DNA of 64,000 nucleotides from CAVPDA01 sp963702495 (GTDB lineage: Bacteria; Pseudomonadota; Gammaproteobacteria; Burkholderiales; Rhodocyclaceae): contig CAVPDA010000004.1 of assembly GCA_963702495.1 (NCBI GenBank), positions 1 through 64,000 on the forward strand. The letters run 5' to 3'. Shown here one piece after another: positions 17,032 to 27,117 of the stretch; positions within the stretch are counted from its first letter, which is position 1; each line of letters starts with the position of its first letter. The notes beneath the pieces were generated by a model. That model ran no database searches and was not told the DNA's origin. It saw nothing but the letters and a program-made list of their open reading frames with translations. The position numbers and the translations under genes were made by a program.

Positions 17032-19251
17032 TCGATCCGGCTCGGCCCGATTACGCCAACCATCCCGCCGCTTCAGGCCGGAGCACTTACCCATACCGGC
17101 CCCTGACGCGGCGCCCGCCGGTTACGGTGTCCATTTTGACCGCCTTCTTCAACATGGACGAAGTATTCCTCGAGACTTCGCAGTCCATCCTCCGCCAATC
17201 ATTTCAGGAGTGGGAATGGCTCGTCGTGGACGATGGCAGCACTGACCCGGGGGCGCTCGACCGTCTGGGTCAAGTTGAGCGTATGGATCCGCGCATCAGA
17301 ATTCTCCGCCAAGCCAATCGCGGACCCGCCGCCGCACGCAATTACGCATTTGCTTGCTCCCGTGGGCGCTATGTTTGCCTGCTCGACAGCGACGACCTGA
17401 TTGAGCCAACGTTTATTGAAAAGGGGGTTTGGTTTCTAGAGTCTCAGCCGGCTTTCGCCTTTTGTAACAGCTGGTCGCTAACTTTCGGCGACTACCAGTA
17501 TCCCTTGACGACAGGCTTCGAGTGGGGAAAGGCCCATCTCAAGGCCAACAGCGGGCCGTTTCATTCAGTAATCCGGCGCGCCGCCTATGCCGACGTTGGC
17601 GGATTCGACGAAACCATCACATTCGGCCACGAAGACTGGGATTTCTGGCTTGCCATGGCGAATGCTGGGCATTGGGGCCATACCATACCTGAATACCTTG
17701 AGTGGTATCGCAGGCGGAAGTCCGGCCGCCACGAACAGGTCGTCGGCTCAGAAGAGGCGCACCGTCACTTCCACCGCTACGTTCGAAACAAGTACTCGGG
17801 ACTCGCTGCTCGATTCCCAGAGCCACAATTGAGGCTCGCAAGGCCATTCGAAACGGTTAGCAGCACCCTCCCCTTCGAGAATTCGCTGACGCGCGAGCCC
17901 GCCGATCGCCGGATCTTATTCCTGATCCCCTGGATGGTTACCGGCGGGGCCGATAGGGTCAATCTGGAATGGATAATGGCTCTGGTCCGGGGCGGCTTTC
18001 AGATTTCCGTTTGTGCAACCCTCAAAGCGGCACATGAATGGTTGCCCGAGTTCGCTGCAATAACTCCCGACGTCTTCGTCCTGCCAAACTTCTTGCACCC
18101 GGCGGATTATCCGCGTTTCATCTTATACGTGATGCGCTCCCGCGGTATAGACACCGTCCTGGTGTCGAACTGCACGCTTGGCTACCAACTGCTACCTTAC
18201 CTTCGAGCTTCGTGTCCCGGTGTGACGTTCCTCGATCTCTCTCATGTAGAGGAACCGCACTGGTTGAACGGCGGTCATCCCCGCTTCGGCGTTGGCTACC
18301 AGCAGCAGCTTGACCTGAACATCGTCACCACCAACAATCTCCGTCAATGGATGCTCAGAGCGGGTGCAGATGGTGATCGCATCGCAGTCTGCTACACGGG
18401 CATTGCGTTGCAGCCACTGAAGAAGATCGAGTCGCGTCGAAATGCGGTGCGGCGGGAGTTTGGGCATTGCGCCCGACGTTCCCCTTCTGGTGTATGCAGG
18501 CAGGATCTGCGAGCAGAAGCGTCCCGAACTGATGGCAGCCGTATTGAAGTCGCTCGAAGCGCAGTCAATTCCCTTTCACTGCCTCGTGGTCGGCGATGGG
18601 CCCTTGATGCCGCTCCTGCGGAAGCGCGTCGCGCAGTATGGTCTTGGCAAGTCGGTAACGCTGCTTGGCACGCTTCCTCATCGCAAGTGGCTGGAATTCC
18701 TGGCCGCCGGTGATATCTTCTTCCTGCCGTCAAAGTACGAGGGTATCTCCGTTTCCCTCTACGAGGCTATGGCGATGAAGGTCGTACCAGTCATGTCGGC
18801 CGTCGGCGGACAGCCAGAGGTCGTCAGCACAGAGTGTGGCATATTGATACCTCCTGGCGACAGCGAGATACCGGCCTATGTCGATGCCCTGAAGCGCCTG
18901 ATTGATCATCCCGACGAACGGCAGGCAATGGCAAGCGCCGGGCATCGGCGCATCTCAGAGCGGTTTGCGCTGGAGGCCAGCAATGCCCGATTCATCGATG
19001 CCCTAGGGCGGGCCCGGCAACTCGCTGCGACCGCACCGCGGCTCGCACTACCGGCCGCCCTAGCGGTCGAACTAGCTACTCTTGCAATCGAGTATGCCCG
19101 CCTGACGACAACCGCAGATTTGCCTGGAAAAGTCACCACCCTTCTGCGCTGGATGAGAACGTACAAAGCTGGCAGGGTGCTGCTCCGCATCCGCTGGGTA
19201 CGCGTCGCCGGCAAGCGCTTCCTGGACGCATTGGCCACGTTCAGCAAGTAG
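17028..19251 (+). CDS. Two-domain glycosyltransferase, GT2 plus GT4 (one frameshift)
   Basis: Reads as one long protein of about 740 residues. The N-terminal GT2 domain (about 35-290) has VSILTAFFNMDEVFLE, VVDDGSTDPG, CLLDSDDLIEP and HEDWDFWLAMA. The C-terminal part is a GT4 enzyme: FLIPWMVTGGADRVNLEW opens its first Rossmann domain, then LLVYAGRICEQKRPELMAAV and LPSKYEGISVSLYEAMAM with the conserved Glu-x7-Glu pattern. The frame breaks near 18465, where a GGG run has one base too many; the join gives REFGIAPDVPLLVYAGRI, normal for GT4 proteins. Start overlaps the preceding stop (ATGA). Such a fusion could add two successive sugars. Confidence 0.85.
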
Positions 19252-19266
19252 CGCACGAAACCGGAC

Positions 19267-20025
19267 ATGGTTCTACGCCGCTTTGCGAATGCTGTTGCAA
19301 TGCTTGTCGCAAGAAAGCTTCTTTCCACAGCGCGGACGAGATCCCGAGTTGCGCGACGACATCTAGCCGGTCAGGGGATAGAAATCGGTCCGCTCCATAA
19401 TCCGCTTCCTGTCGGCCCTGGCACCATTGTAAGGTACGTAGACCGTATGCCGATCGCATTGTTGCGGCAACATTACCCAGAGCTAGCCGAAGCGGAGATC
19501 GTCCCCCCGGATCTGATCGACGATGGCGAAAAGTTGTCGCTGATTCCGGAGGCGTCCCTCGACTTCATCATCGCGAATCACTTCATTGAGCACTGTGAGG
19601 ATCCGATCGCGACGCTTTCCTGCTTCCTGCGCAAGCTTAGGCCCGGAGGTGTCGCGTATCTCACCGTTCCAGACAAGCGCTTCACCTTCGACCGTCAGCG
19701 TGCGAGTACCAGCGTCGCCCACCTCCGCGACGATCATGCAGACGGTGGCACCGCCTCGCGTGCTGGGCACTACCTGGATTTCGCACGCTACTCACTCCTG
19801 AACTGCAAAGGGGACGAGGAAGAAGTTCGAGCGTTGGCCGCAGACATGCAGCGAATCAATTACAGCATCCATTATCACGTCTGGACGCAGGAGGAGTTTC
19901 TGGGCTTTCTGAACTGGCTCCGGGAGAACTACCTGCCAAGCATCGAGATCGTCGAGGCTGTCCGTAACCGTGCAGAAGGTATTTTCGTTCTCCGCAACCA
20001 GGTCGCGCCACCGGCCGGCCATTGA
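19267..20025 (+). CDS. SAM-dependent methyltransferase, class I
   Basis: 252 residues. The SAM-binding part is recognisable: GIEIGPLHNPLPV (motif I), DLIDDGEKLSLIPEASLDFI and ANHFIEHCEDPIATLSCFLR, then LRPGGVAYLTVPDKRFTFD. This is the Methyltransf_11/23 type often seen in O-antigen clusters, where it methylates a sugar or the chain end. In ABC-dependent systems terminal methylation or phosphomethylation stops the chain and is read by Wzt, so this is one candidate for the capping enzyme. It lies 15 bases after the GT2-GT4 gene and 3 bases before the next glycosyltransferase. The target is not shown by sequence. Confidence 0.85.
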   Translation: MVLRRFANAVAMLVARKLLSTARTRSRVARRHLAGQGIEIGPLHNPLPVGPGTIVRYVDRMPIALLRQHYPELAEAEIVPPDLIDDGEKLSLIPEASLDFIIANHFIEHCEDPIATLSCFLRKLRPGGVAYLTVPDKRFTFDRQRASTSVAHLRDDHADGGTASRAGHYLDFARYSLLNCKGDEEEVRALAADMQRINYSIHYHVWTQEEFLGFLNWLRENYLPSIEIVEAVRNRAEGIFVLRNQVAPPAGH

Positions 20026-20028
20026 AGC

Positions 20029-21403
20029 GTGCGCATACTGCTGACCTCCCACCAGTTCCTGCCGGACCATTCGACCGGCACCGAAATCCTGTCTAGCCAG
20101 GTCGCGCTCGAATTGGCGCGACGCAACCACGAGGTCAGAATCATCACCGGCTACCCGCTGAAACGGTCGCCTGTCGATGGCATACGCTTCGACAGGTACG
20201 ACTACCGCGGCCTGTCCGTTGCCCGCTATTTCCACCAAGAGGGCGCAGCCATCGGGGGTCAGTCGAATATTGCTGAAATCGAATACAACAATCTCTTCTT
20301 TGCCGACTGGCTAAGGGACTACCTGAACGACTGGCGCCCGGACGTCGCGCACTTTTTCCACCTCAAGTACCTTTCCGCCGCCACCATCGATGTCTGCCAT
20401 GACCAAGGAATCCCCATGGTAATGACGCCGACGGACTACTGGCTGGTGTGTCCGACTACCCAGTTGTTGCTGCCCGATGGCTCACTGTGTCAGGGCCCCG
20501 ATCATTGCAGCACGAACTGCCTGCGCCATGCGATCGTCAATACCCAAACCCGCGGCGGTCGGAAGGCTTTTTTCGGCACTGCCGGCTGCATGGCTGTCCG
20601 GCATCCTGTGGTCAGCACAGAGTCCTCTGCTCTCTGGACGGCCGCCCTTCTCACTCGCCTGCGCCTTGGCCGCGCGAAGTGCATTCCTGAGGCGGCGGTC
20701 ACAGTTGATCGACCATGTGCTGACGCCCACCCGGCTGATGGAGCGGTTGCTCAGCAGCAATGGCATTCAGCCCAAGAGCATTTCGTTCTCCCGCTTCGGC
20801 ATTGACTTGGACCATTTCCGGCCGGCAGCGGCAAGTCGCGGAAGGGGGGAGGTGCTGCGCATTGGATTCATTGGCTCGCTGGCCCATCCCAAGGGACCAC
20901 ATGTCCTCATCGAGGCCTTGCGCCGAACCCCAGCCGCTCTGCCTGTCGAACTTCGGATCTATGGCAATCCGGCCGTCTACCCCAGATACGCGGCGGAGTT
21001 GCAACGGCTTGCTGGCCCCGACCCGCGCGTGTGCTTCTGCGGAACCTTTCCGAACAGCGTGATCGGCGACGTGTTCGCCGACCTCGACGTTTTCGTTGTG
21101 CCGTCGCTTTGGTATGAAAATACCCCCTTGGTGATCTACTCGGCACAGGCGGCAAATTGTCCGATTCTCGCCTCCGACCTCGAGGGCATGGCGGAAGTCA
21201 TTCGCGACGGTGTCGATGGCCTATTGTTTCCGGCTGGCGACAGCGCAGCCTTGGCGGCGTTCATCGAACGGCTGTGTAACGACCGTACGTTGGTCAGAGC
21301 ATTATCTGCGAACGCTCCCCGCCCGAAGTCGGTGGCCGAATACACTGATGAGATCGTCCGTGTCTATCTGGGTTTGCTTGGCAGCGAAGAAACATCACCA
21401 TGA
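20029..21403 (+). CDS. Glycosyltransferase family 4 (one frameshift)
   Basis: GTG start at 20029, three bases after the methyltransferase stop. The N-terminal domain reads MRILLTSHQFLPDHSTGTEI and continues to about 20560 with MTPTDYWLVCPTTQ and a Cys-rich loop (LCQGPDHCSTNCLRH). The frame then shifts and continues LFSALPAAWLSGILW, RIGFIGSLAHPKGPHVLIEA and VPSLWYENTPLVIYSAQAA, the C-terminal nucleotide-sugar site of GT4 enzymes. About 457 residues once joined. The break lies beside a run of six T, typical of a sequencing indel. It overlaps the following epimerase by ATGA. Confidence 0.85.
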
Positions 21404-22329
21404 AATGCTTGATCTTCGGCGGTGGCGGTTTTTTGGGTTCGCACCTGTGCGATGCGTTGCTGGCAGATGGTCACACGGTGCGCATTTTCGATCGACCGAA
21501 CCTCAAGCACTATCGCGTCTTTGGAAAGCACGAGCGAATTAAGTGGATTGAAGGGGACTTCCTCAACGCTGAGAATGTGGCGAAGGCGCTTGCAGGGTGC
21601 GATACCGTCTTTCATTTGGTCTCGACCACGCTACCGCGCTCCTCGAACGAGAACCCCGCCTACGACGTCAACAGTAACCTCGCTACGACCATCCGCATGT
21701 TGGATGCCGCCTCCAGGGCGGGCGTCGGCAAGATTGTGTTTGCCTCCTCGGGCGGTACGGTATATGGCATTCCGCAATCTACGCCGATCAGCGAGAGCCA
21801 TCCCACCGACCCGATCTGTTCTTATGGCATCTGCAAGCTCGCCATCGAGAAATATCTTCATCTTTACCATTGCCAACATAGTCTCGACTACTGTGTCCTT
21901 CGTTTGTCTAACCCGTTTGGTGAACGGCAGCGAATCGCTGCCGCGCAGGGTGCGGTTTCCGTGTTCTTGCACAAGGTCCTGTATGGCGAGACCATCGAGA
22001 TCTGGGGAGACGGGTCGGTGGTACGAGACTACTTTCACGTCGGCGATGCTGCGAAGGCCTTCATCCTGGCAGCCAGCTACCACGGGGCACCGCGGGTCAT
22101 AAATATTGGTAGCGGGCAAGGCAGAAGCCTGAACGACATCCTCGCAACTATCGAGACCGCCGTGCGACGGCCGGTTGCCAGGAAATACCTGCCCGCCCGC
22201 GCCTTCGATGTTCCCATCAATGTCCTGGACATTACCAAGGCGCGGGAATCGCTGGGCTGGCAGCCGATGGTCAGCTTCGAGGACGGCATTGCCCAGACTT
22301 TGGCCTCGATGAAAGCCCAATCCAGTTAG
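21400..22329 (+). CDS. NAD-dependent nucleotide-sugar epimerase/dehydratase
   Basis: 309-residue extended SDR. The NAD-binding motif is GGGGFLGSH (residues 7-15), the active site has SSGGTVYG and Tyr-x3-Lys in CSYGICKLAIEKY, and SNPFGERQR and VVRDYFHVGDAA are typical of UDP-glucose 4-epimerase-like enzymes. It probably supplies UDP-galactose or a related sugar for the polysaccharide; exact substrate unknown. Last gene of the plus-strand run beginning at wzm. Its stop overlaps by three bases the stop of the convergent glycosyltransferase gene. Intact. Confidence 0.9.
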   Translation: MKCLIFGGGGFLGSHLCDALLADGHTVRIFDRPNLKHYRVFGKHERIKWIEGDFLNAENVAKALAGCDTVFHLVSTTLPRSSNENPAYDVNSNLATTIRMLDAASRAGVGKIVFASSGGTVYGIPQSTPISESHPTDPICSYGICKLAIEKYLHLYHCQHSLDYCVLRLSNPFGERQRIAAAQGAVSVFLHKVLYGETIEIWGDGSVVRDYFHVGDAAKAFILAASYHGAPRVINIGSGQGRSLNDILATIETAVRRPVARKYLPARAFDVPINVLDITKARESLGWQPMVSFEDGIAQTLASMKAQSS

Positions 22330-23246
22330 TTGTCTTGGGTTATCTCAACCCAGCTGTTCCGGCACGGCCCCATCCGGCCGCGCCAACCGTCCGCGAGGCC
22401 AGCAAGAAAGGCCAGCACCTTGGCCAGACGCTGTCGTTCGAGTACCGCCATCAGCGGCAATCCGAGAATTAGTCGAATCGCCCGCCGCAGGCACCAGTTC
22501 GGCTCAGTACGCCAGTAGCAGGCGATCGTAACGAGGGAGTTGCGCGCCACGTAATACTTGCGCAACGGCCCATGGTTTGGCAGCCGGCCTAGCAGCGGTA
22601 GCCACGCGCCACCGGCTTCGCCAACGCTGTGCGTCATTACGGGCTTACGGCTGATGACGACGCGGCCGCCGCGCACGCGCATGCGTAGGCAAAACTCGTG
22701 GTCAACTTGATCAATGAAATAGTCGTCTCGAAACCCACCGATTGCACGCGCCATTTCGGCATTGATGAGGCTACCCGAAGTGATGACCGTTTTTTGTTCT
22801 ACGTAGCTGCCTGCGGCGCACGCCTTCACCTTTAGCCGTCCGCTCTGCGGATCGAAGTAATTCGCCCCGACGATGCCGGGGATCGGTTCGCTGTTCAAGT
22901 ACACTTCCAACAAGGTCTGCACGATGTCCGAATAGCACAGCGAGTCCTGATCCAGCGTTAGGATCCACTTGAAACCCCGCTCCAGAGCCCGATTGAGTCC
23001 TTGGTTGAGCGCCGTGGCCACTCCGAGGTTCGACTTGTTCTCTATGATTTCCACAGAACTGCCGTCGATGCCTATCCTTCCAATCCATGAATTGCAGCTA
23101 CCGCCATGTGGCGTGTTGTTGACTATCACGATCCCGCCAACCTGTGGCAACACGTTCTGAATGCGTCGCTCGAAATCGTGGTCCGGGAAGAATGCCACAA
23201 CGATCGCGCAGACACTTGTCGCCGTCGGCTGCGAAGTGGTGCTCAT
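22326..23246 (-). CDS. Rhamnosyltransferase-like glycosyltransferase family 2
   Basis: 306 residues from ATG 23246 (MSTTSQPTATSVCAIVVAFF). Like dTDP-rhamnosyltransferases of the RfbF/WbbL group it has VVAFFPDHDFERRI, IVIVNNTPHGG in place of the usual VDNxS, NKSNLGVATALNQGL, the metal motif in WILTLDQDS, and FFIDQVD-type acceptor residues (YFIDQVDHEFCLRM). The C-terminus has a hydrophobic segment and a basic tail. The start overlaps the stop of a short unrecognised reading frame upstream (ATGA). It is convergent with the epimerase at 21400-22329. Confidence 0.88.
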   Translation of the reverse strand: MSTTSQPTATSVCAIVVAFFPDHDFERRIQNVLPQVGGIVIVNNTPHGGSCNSWIGRIGIDGSSVEIIENKSNLGVATALNQGLNRALERGFKWILTLDQDSLCYSDIVQTLLEVYLNSEPIPGIVGANYFDPQSGRLKVKACAAGSYVEQKTVITSGSLINAEMARAIGGFRDDYFIDQVDHEFCLRMRVRGGRVVISRKPVMTHSVGEAGGAWLPLLGRLPNHGPLRKYYVARNSLVTIACYWRTEPNWCLRRAIRLILGLPLMAVLERQRLAKVLAFLAGLADGWRGRMGPCRNSWVEITQDN

Positions 23247-23610
23247 ATGCAGGCTGTACTGAACGTCCAGACAAGCACTCGTTCTTCTTCGCCATCTATT
23301 ACGCAAGATGTCGCGCCGCACATATCGTTCCAGTATCGCGCAATCCGTGGAAAGTCGCCCCCCTCGATCGCGTCACGAATGCGTGCGGGAATTCTCTTAT
23401 TGTTCGTATTGACCATGCCGGCGAATGAAGTGTTGAACCATGCGTTTGCGATGTGCGCGACCTGTGGAGCGCGACGCGTGGCAAATGCTTTCCCTTTGCT
23501 CTAAGTCGGGAAAGTATGAGGCACGCGTATCAGGTCCAGTGAAGGCGCGCTCTCGCGTGTTGTTTCGACGCCGCTGGCGCCTCAGACACAGTTTGAAACG
23601 ATATCGTCAT
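23243..23610 (-). CDS. Short unrecognised gene between epimerase and rhamnosyltransferase (frameshifted)
   Basis: No family recognised. ATG 23610 lies 5 bases after the upstream epimerase stop and reads MTISFQTVSEAPAASKQHAR. A second frame gives RASYFPDLEQRE. A third frame from about 23500 reads AFATRRAPQVAHIANAWFNT, then FAGMVNTNNKRIPARIRDAI and ends VLVWTFSTACI, with its TGA overlapping the rhamnosyltransferase ATG. The exact fit at both ends and protein-like composition suggest one gene of about 120 residues with two or more single-base breaks. It could also be the remnant of a larger enzyme. Confidence 0.4.
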
Positions 23611-23615
23611 GTCCC

Positions 23616-24535
23616 TTACACCCACTGCCAAGTCCGACCTAACCACTTCTCCAGACCGACGCGGGCGTACCAGCCGAGGCGTTCCCGGATAAGCGAAGGG
23701 TCGAGACCCACCTGATGCACATCACTGCGGCGCCCTTCACGCCGGACAACTTGCAGAGGGTGGTCCGATATACGCTGCACCAAATCCACCACATCGTTGA
23801 GACCGTGTCCGGTGCCACTGGCCACATTGAAGATGTGGTGGCCCTTCGGGGTCAACAGCGCTGCCATGACGGCCGCCACTAAGTCGTCGATGTAGAGGAA
23901 ATCCCGAATCGCGCTTCCGTCGCCCCAGATCTCAAGTGGTTCGCCTCGCAGGGCACATTCCAGGGCCGCCCGCACAAAGCCGAAGCCGCTGCCGCATTTC
24001 CTGGCCGGGGCCATACACGTTCGACGGTCGCAGAGATGATGAGGCCGCAACCAGCTATCCCACGCGAATGCGCGAAGGAATGCCTCCAACGCGATCTTTC
24101 CGGCTCCATGGTACGAGTGGGCACGGGGCGGCACGATCCTCATCGGCGGTCCCGGCGGCGTCCGCGTACAGGGTTCCGCCGGAAGACAGAAAAACAATAC
24201 GCTCGGGCGGACAATCGCGGGCGATCTCCAGCAGACTGAGCGTTGGCGCAATGTTCGAGGTGACTTCAGCCGTGGGGGTACGCGAGGATGAACCGGGCGT
24301 CGTGCCAGAGGCGGCGTGGACAACTGATCGAGCAAGCCCCCAACAGCGGGAAAACGAACTCACGCTCATCCATGCGGCCGACATGATACGTTGCGCCATC
24401 GATTGGATCCGATCTGGCCTCGCGTGCCAGGACATGCACTTGCCGCCCCTCGGCCAGCAAGCGCGTGGTCAGTGCGCGGCCGATGAAACCGGCGCCGCCG
24501 ATAATCAAGACCGACTGCGTGGGTCGCTTGACCAT
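23616..24535 (-). pseudogene. NAD-dependent nucleotide-sugar epimerase, multiply frameshifted
   Basis: Extended SDR reconstructed from three frames. It starts at 24535 with SVLIIGGAGFIGRALTTRLL (NAD motif GGAGFIG). It continues after a break near 24325 as VVHAASGTTPGSS and IVFLSSGGTLYADAA, then as SYHGAGKIALEAFLRAF (Tyr-x3-Lys) after a break near 24130. The piece LRPSNVYGPGQEMRQ is in yet another frame near 24020. The end GFGFVRAALECALRGEPLEI and AIRDFLYIDDLVAAVM runs to the stop at 23616. Order and length match a 4-epimerase of about 305 residues with at least four single-base breaks. It resembles the intact epimerase at 21400 in fold but is a distinct sequence. Divergent from the DUF1640 gene. 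Confidence 0.75.
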
Positions 24536-24555
24536 TTCAAGACCTCTCCGCTACG

Positions 24556-24810
24556 ATGAGTCCCATGAGTTCAATTACCTTCGACACACACAAGTTCGTC
24601 CGCAAGCTGCAGGAGGCCGGCTTTGATCAAAAGCAGGCCGAGGGCTTGACGGAGGCCATGCGGGCTGCGATCGAGGAATCGGAACTGGTCACCAAGAAAG
24701 ATTTGCAGATCGAACTCGCCCCGATCAAGACGGACCTGACCCTGCTCAAGTGGATGATGGGTGCACTGATCGCTGTCTCCATCGCGAACTTCTCCAAACA
24801 GTTCTTCTGA
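24556..24810 (+). CDS. DUF1640 (CCDC90-like) small membrane coiled-coil protein
   Basis: 84 residues. SITFDTHKFVRKLQEAGF is the hallmark N-terminus of the DUF1640/CCDC90 family, followed by QAEGLTEAMRAAIEESELVT, a helical region with heptad character, and one C-terminal hydrophobic helix (LKWMMGALIAVSIANF). Members are anchored in the membrane by this helix; bacterial function is unknown. Start could be 24556 or the second Met at 24568. It points away from the broken epimerase, 20 bases off, and ends about 290 bases before the convergent glycosyltransferase. Its intact frame contrasts with both neighbours. Confidence 0.85.
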   Translation: MSPMSSITFDTHKFVRKLQEAGFDQKQAEGLTEAMRAAIEESELVTKKDLQIELAPIKTDLTLLKWMMGALIAVSIANFSKQFF

Positions 24811-25103
24811 CTTCGCGGTCCCTCTGAGAGCGGTGGAGGTGATCCGTGCGATTTCACACCTCCGAGGAGACGGTGTATCCGTAGGGGGCGCCATGCGCGC
24901 CGAGGTGCGCGCGGCGCACCCTGCCGGGAAAACCCTGCAGGGAAAACCCTTGTCAGGACAGTCCAGGCCGTTCCGTCCGGGGCCGCCGATCGACAACAGA
25001 GTCCAGCGCCATCGCCGAAACGACCGGGTGCGCCGGGTTCCCACTTGGCCCGGAACGACGAAGACGACTGCGGCGCCACCGACGCTGAGGACCGCCCGCC
25101 CGC
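24811..25103. other. Convergent intergenic region between DUF1640 and GT4 genes
   Basis: No gene supported. A short direct repeat built on GGGAAAACCCT lies near 24925-24952. No T-tailed hairpin was found. Confidence 0.4.
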
Positions 25104-26214
25104 TCACACCGCAGATCCGGCAAGCTGCCGATACAGCGCGACGTAACGACGCGCGCAGTCGTCCCAGGTGCCGATGTGCTCCCGGACCCAGGCCCGGGCG
25201 GCAGCGCCGATGCGGCGGTTCTCGTCCGGGCTTTCGAGCCGTGCGCAGGGCCGCGGAGAATTCCTCACGGCTGCCCACGATGAGTCCCGTTTCCCCTTGG
25301 CGCACGAAGTCGCGGTGCGCCGCCAGATCCGACGCCACGACCGGCAAACCGGCGGCCATGGCCTCCAGCATCACTTGGGGTCTGCCTTCGTCGTGACGGC
25401 TCAGAGTGATCAAGCCGGCTGCGCGGGGAAACCAGGTCGATTGCAGGGCAATTGGATGGGTGGGGCCGTGGTGTTGCACCCATGCCGGCAGCGAAATCTC
25501 CTCCTGCATGGGGCCGAGCAGGTGCAATACCCGCTCCTGGCCGAACAGTCCTTCACCCCAATCGATCAGATCACCGATCTTGTCGCGCGTGATGCGCGAA
25601 ACCACGATCCACTGCGCCGGGGCCGTCCCGACTGGCTCACGCTGGACTTCGAACCATTCCGCGGCGACACCGAATGGAATCGGCCGGACCTCGACCAGAT
25701 CGCCGAACTGACGCTTCAGTTCCGGCACCATCCATTCGGCATTCGGCACTAGGATTGCCCGCCTCGCCCTCAACATGGCACGGATCGCGCTGCGCATGAG
25801 CGGCATGCGCAGCAGACCGAAATCGCTGCCGAGGACGGCGATGACGGCCGGGATGCGCGAACCCCAGAGCGGGAGCGCATTCTGCAGCCAATTCGCATGC
25901 ACGACATCGGGCGCAAGACGTCGATACGTCCGATGCAGCCGCGAGAGCAGACCCAGGGCAGCGCTCCCTGCCCGAAGCGGATTCTGTCGCAGCAGGTGAC
26001 CGATCCCCCCGCTCTCCGCCATCCGGTTCAGCCATGCCGCCTCGGCAGGCGAGGCCGCATATTCGACCGACGGCGGCAGCGCTCCGGCGGGCCCCCAAAG
26101 CGTGAGCGAAACGCCGTCCTGCCGCGACACGGATGCGGCCATGTCGAACACGAATCGGCCGCGCCAATCTGCTGCGTCCCGGGGATACGACGTGCTCACC
26201 ATCAGGACGTTCAA
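25104..26214 (-). CDS. Glycosyltransferase family 4 (one frameshift)
   Basis: About 370 residues. TTG 26214 is the likely start: it follows GGAGGAAGG and overlaps the stop of the upstream gene as TTGA; ATG 26202 is the alternative. N-terminus MVSTSYPRDAADWRGRFV with the Gly-Arg loop of GT4 enzymes, then PDVVHANWLQNALPLWG, PAQWIVVSRITRDK and SRHDEGRPQVMLEAMAAGLP with the donor-binding Glu pair. The frame breaks near 25240. The correct C-terminus LESPDENRRIGAAARAWV continues to TGA at 25104-25106. Sugar not predictable. Third gene of the row that begins after pilA. Confidence 0.85.
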
Positions 26215-27114
26215 CCTTCCTCCGTGCGGTCGCCGCGATCGCGGCCAGCGTCGATGTCCTTGTAGTGGAGCGCCGAAATCTGCTCCGAGACGATGCCGAT
26301 CGAGAAACGTGAGGATCGCGGAGATGAACATCAGGGCGCTCATATTGGTGAAGCGCCCGATACTCGATGTACGTGAAAGCATAGTACGCCAGGCCCGTGA
26401 GGAAAAAGGCGGCGCTGACCGGAAGGAACAGCCGCTGCGGCGAATAGAGCGTGCCGATCTTGATGATGATGAGCAGAAAGCGCACGCCGTCCCGCAGCGG
26501 GCGCACATGGCTCTTGCCGATGCGGCGCGGCGTCCGGATCGGTACGTAGGCCACGCTGAAGCCGGCGCGAAAGAAGCTCATCGTGATCGTCGTGGGGTAG
26601 GAAAACCCATTTGGCAGCAGGTAGAGAAACTTGCGGAACTTGTCCGCCTTCACCACGCGAAAACCGGAGGTCAGATCCTCGATGTGCTGGCGTACCATCC
26701 AACTTGCCATGCGACTGAACAGGTCGTTGGCAACGCGCACGATGCACGCCGGCGTGGGAACCATCGCCGCGGGCACCCACGACCATGTCGTAGCCCTCGT
26801 TGAATTTCGCCAGCAGGGCAGGCAGATCCTCCGGCTTGTGCTGGCCGTCGGCATCCATGAACACGAGCACGTCGCCGCGCGCGGCCCGGGCGCCGGACTT
26901 GATCGCAGCGCCGTTGCCCATGGGATAGGGATGGGCGACCAGTCGGACGCCGTGGGCGGCACAGATGTCGGCCGTGTCGTCGGTGGAACCGTCGTTCACG
27001 ACAATTACCTCGCAACCCGGCAGCATGTCGAGCACGCCTCGGAGACAGCCGGGCAGGCTCGCGGCCTTCGTTTCTCGCCGGAATGATGACGGATACTCGG
27101 TGGTCCTTGCCCAT
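26211..27114 (-). pseudogene. DPM1-like glycosyltransferase family 2 with membrane tail, frameshifted
   Basis: Polyprenyl-phosphate glycosyltransferase type. Start ATG 27114 after GGAAGG (MGKDHRVSVIIPARNEG), then in a second frame VIVVNDGSTDDTADICAAHG, MGNGAAIKSGARAARGDVLV and FMDADGQHKPEDLPALL (metal DxD). A third frame from about 26765 reads EDLTSGFRVVKADKFRKFL and PRRIGKSHVRPLRDGVRFLL, then a hydrophobic helix. The end SALMFISAILTFL and IGIVSEQISALHYKDID lies in further frames before TGA at 26211-26213. Four single-base breaks; about 300 residues; two C-terminal membrane helices. Such enzymes load a sugar onto undecaprenyl phosphate, which a GT-C enzyme, such as the neighbour upstream, can use. 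Confidence 0.8.
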
Positions 27115-27117
27115 GAA

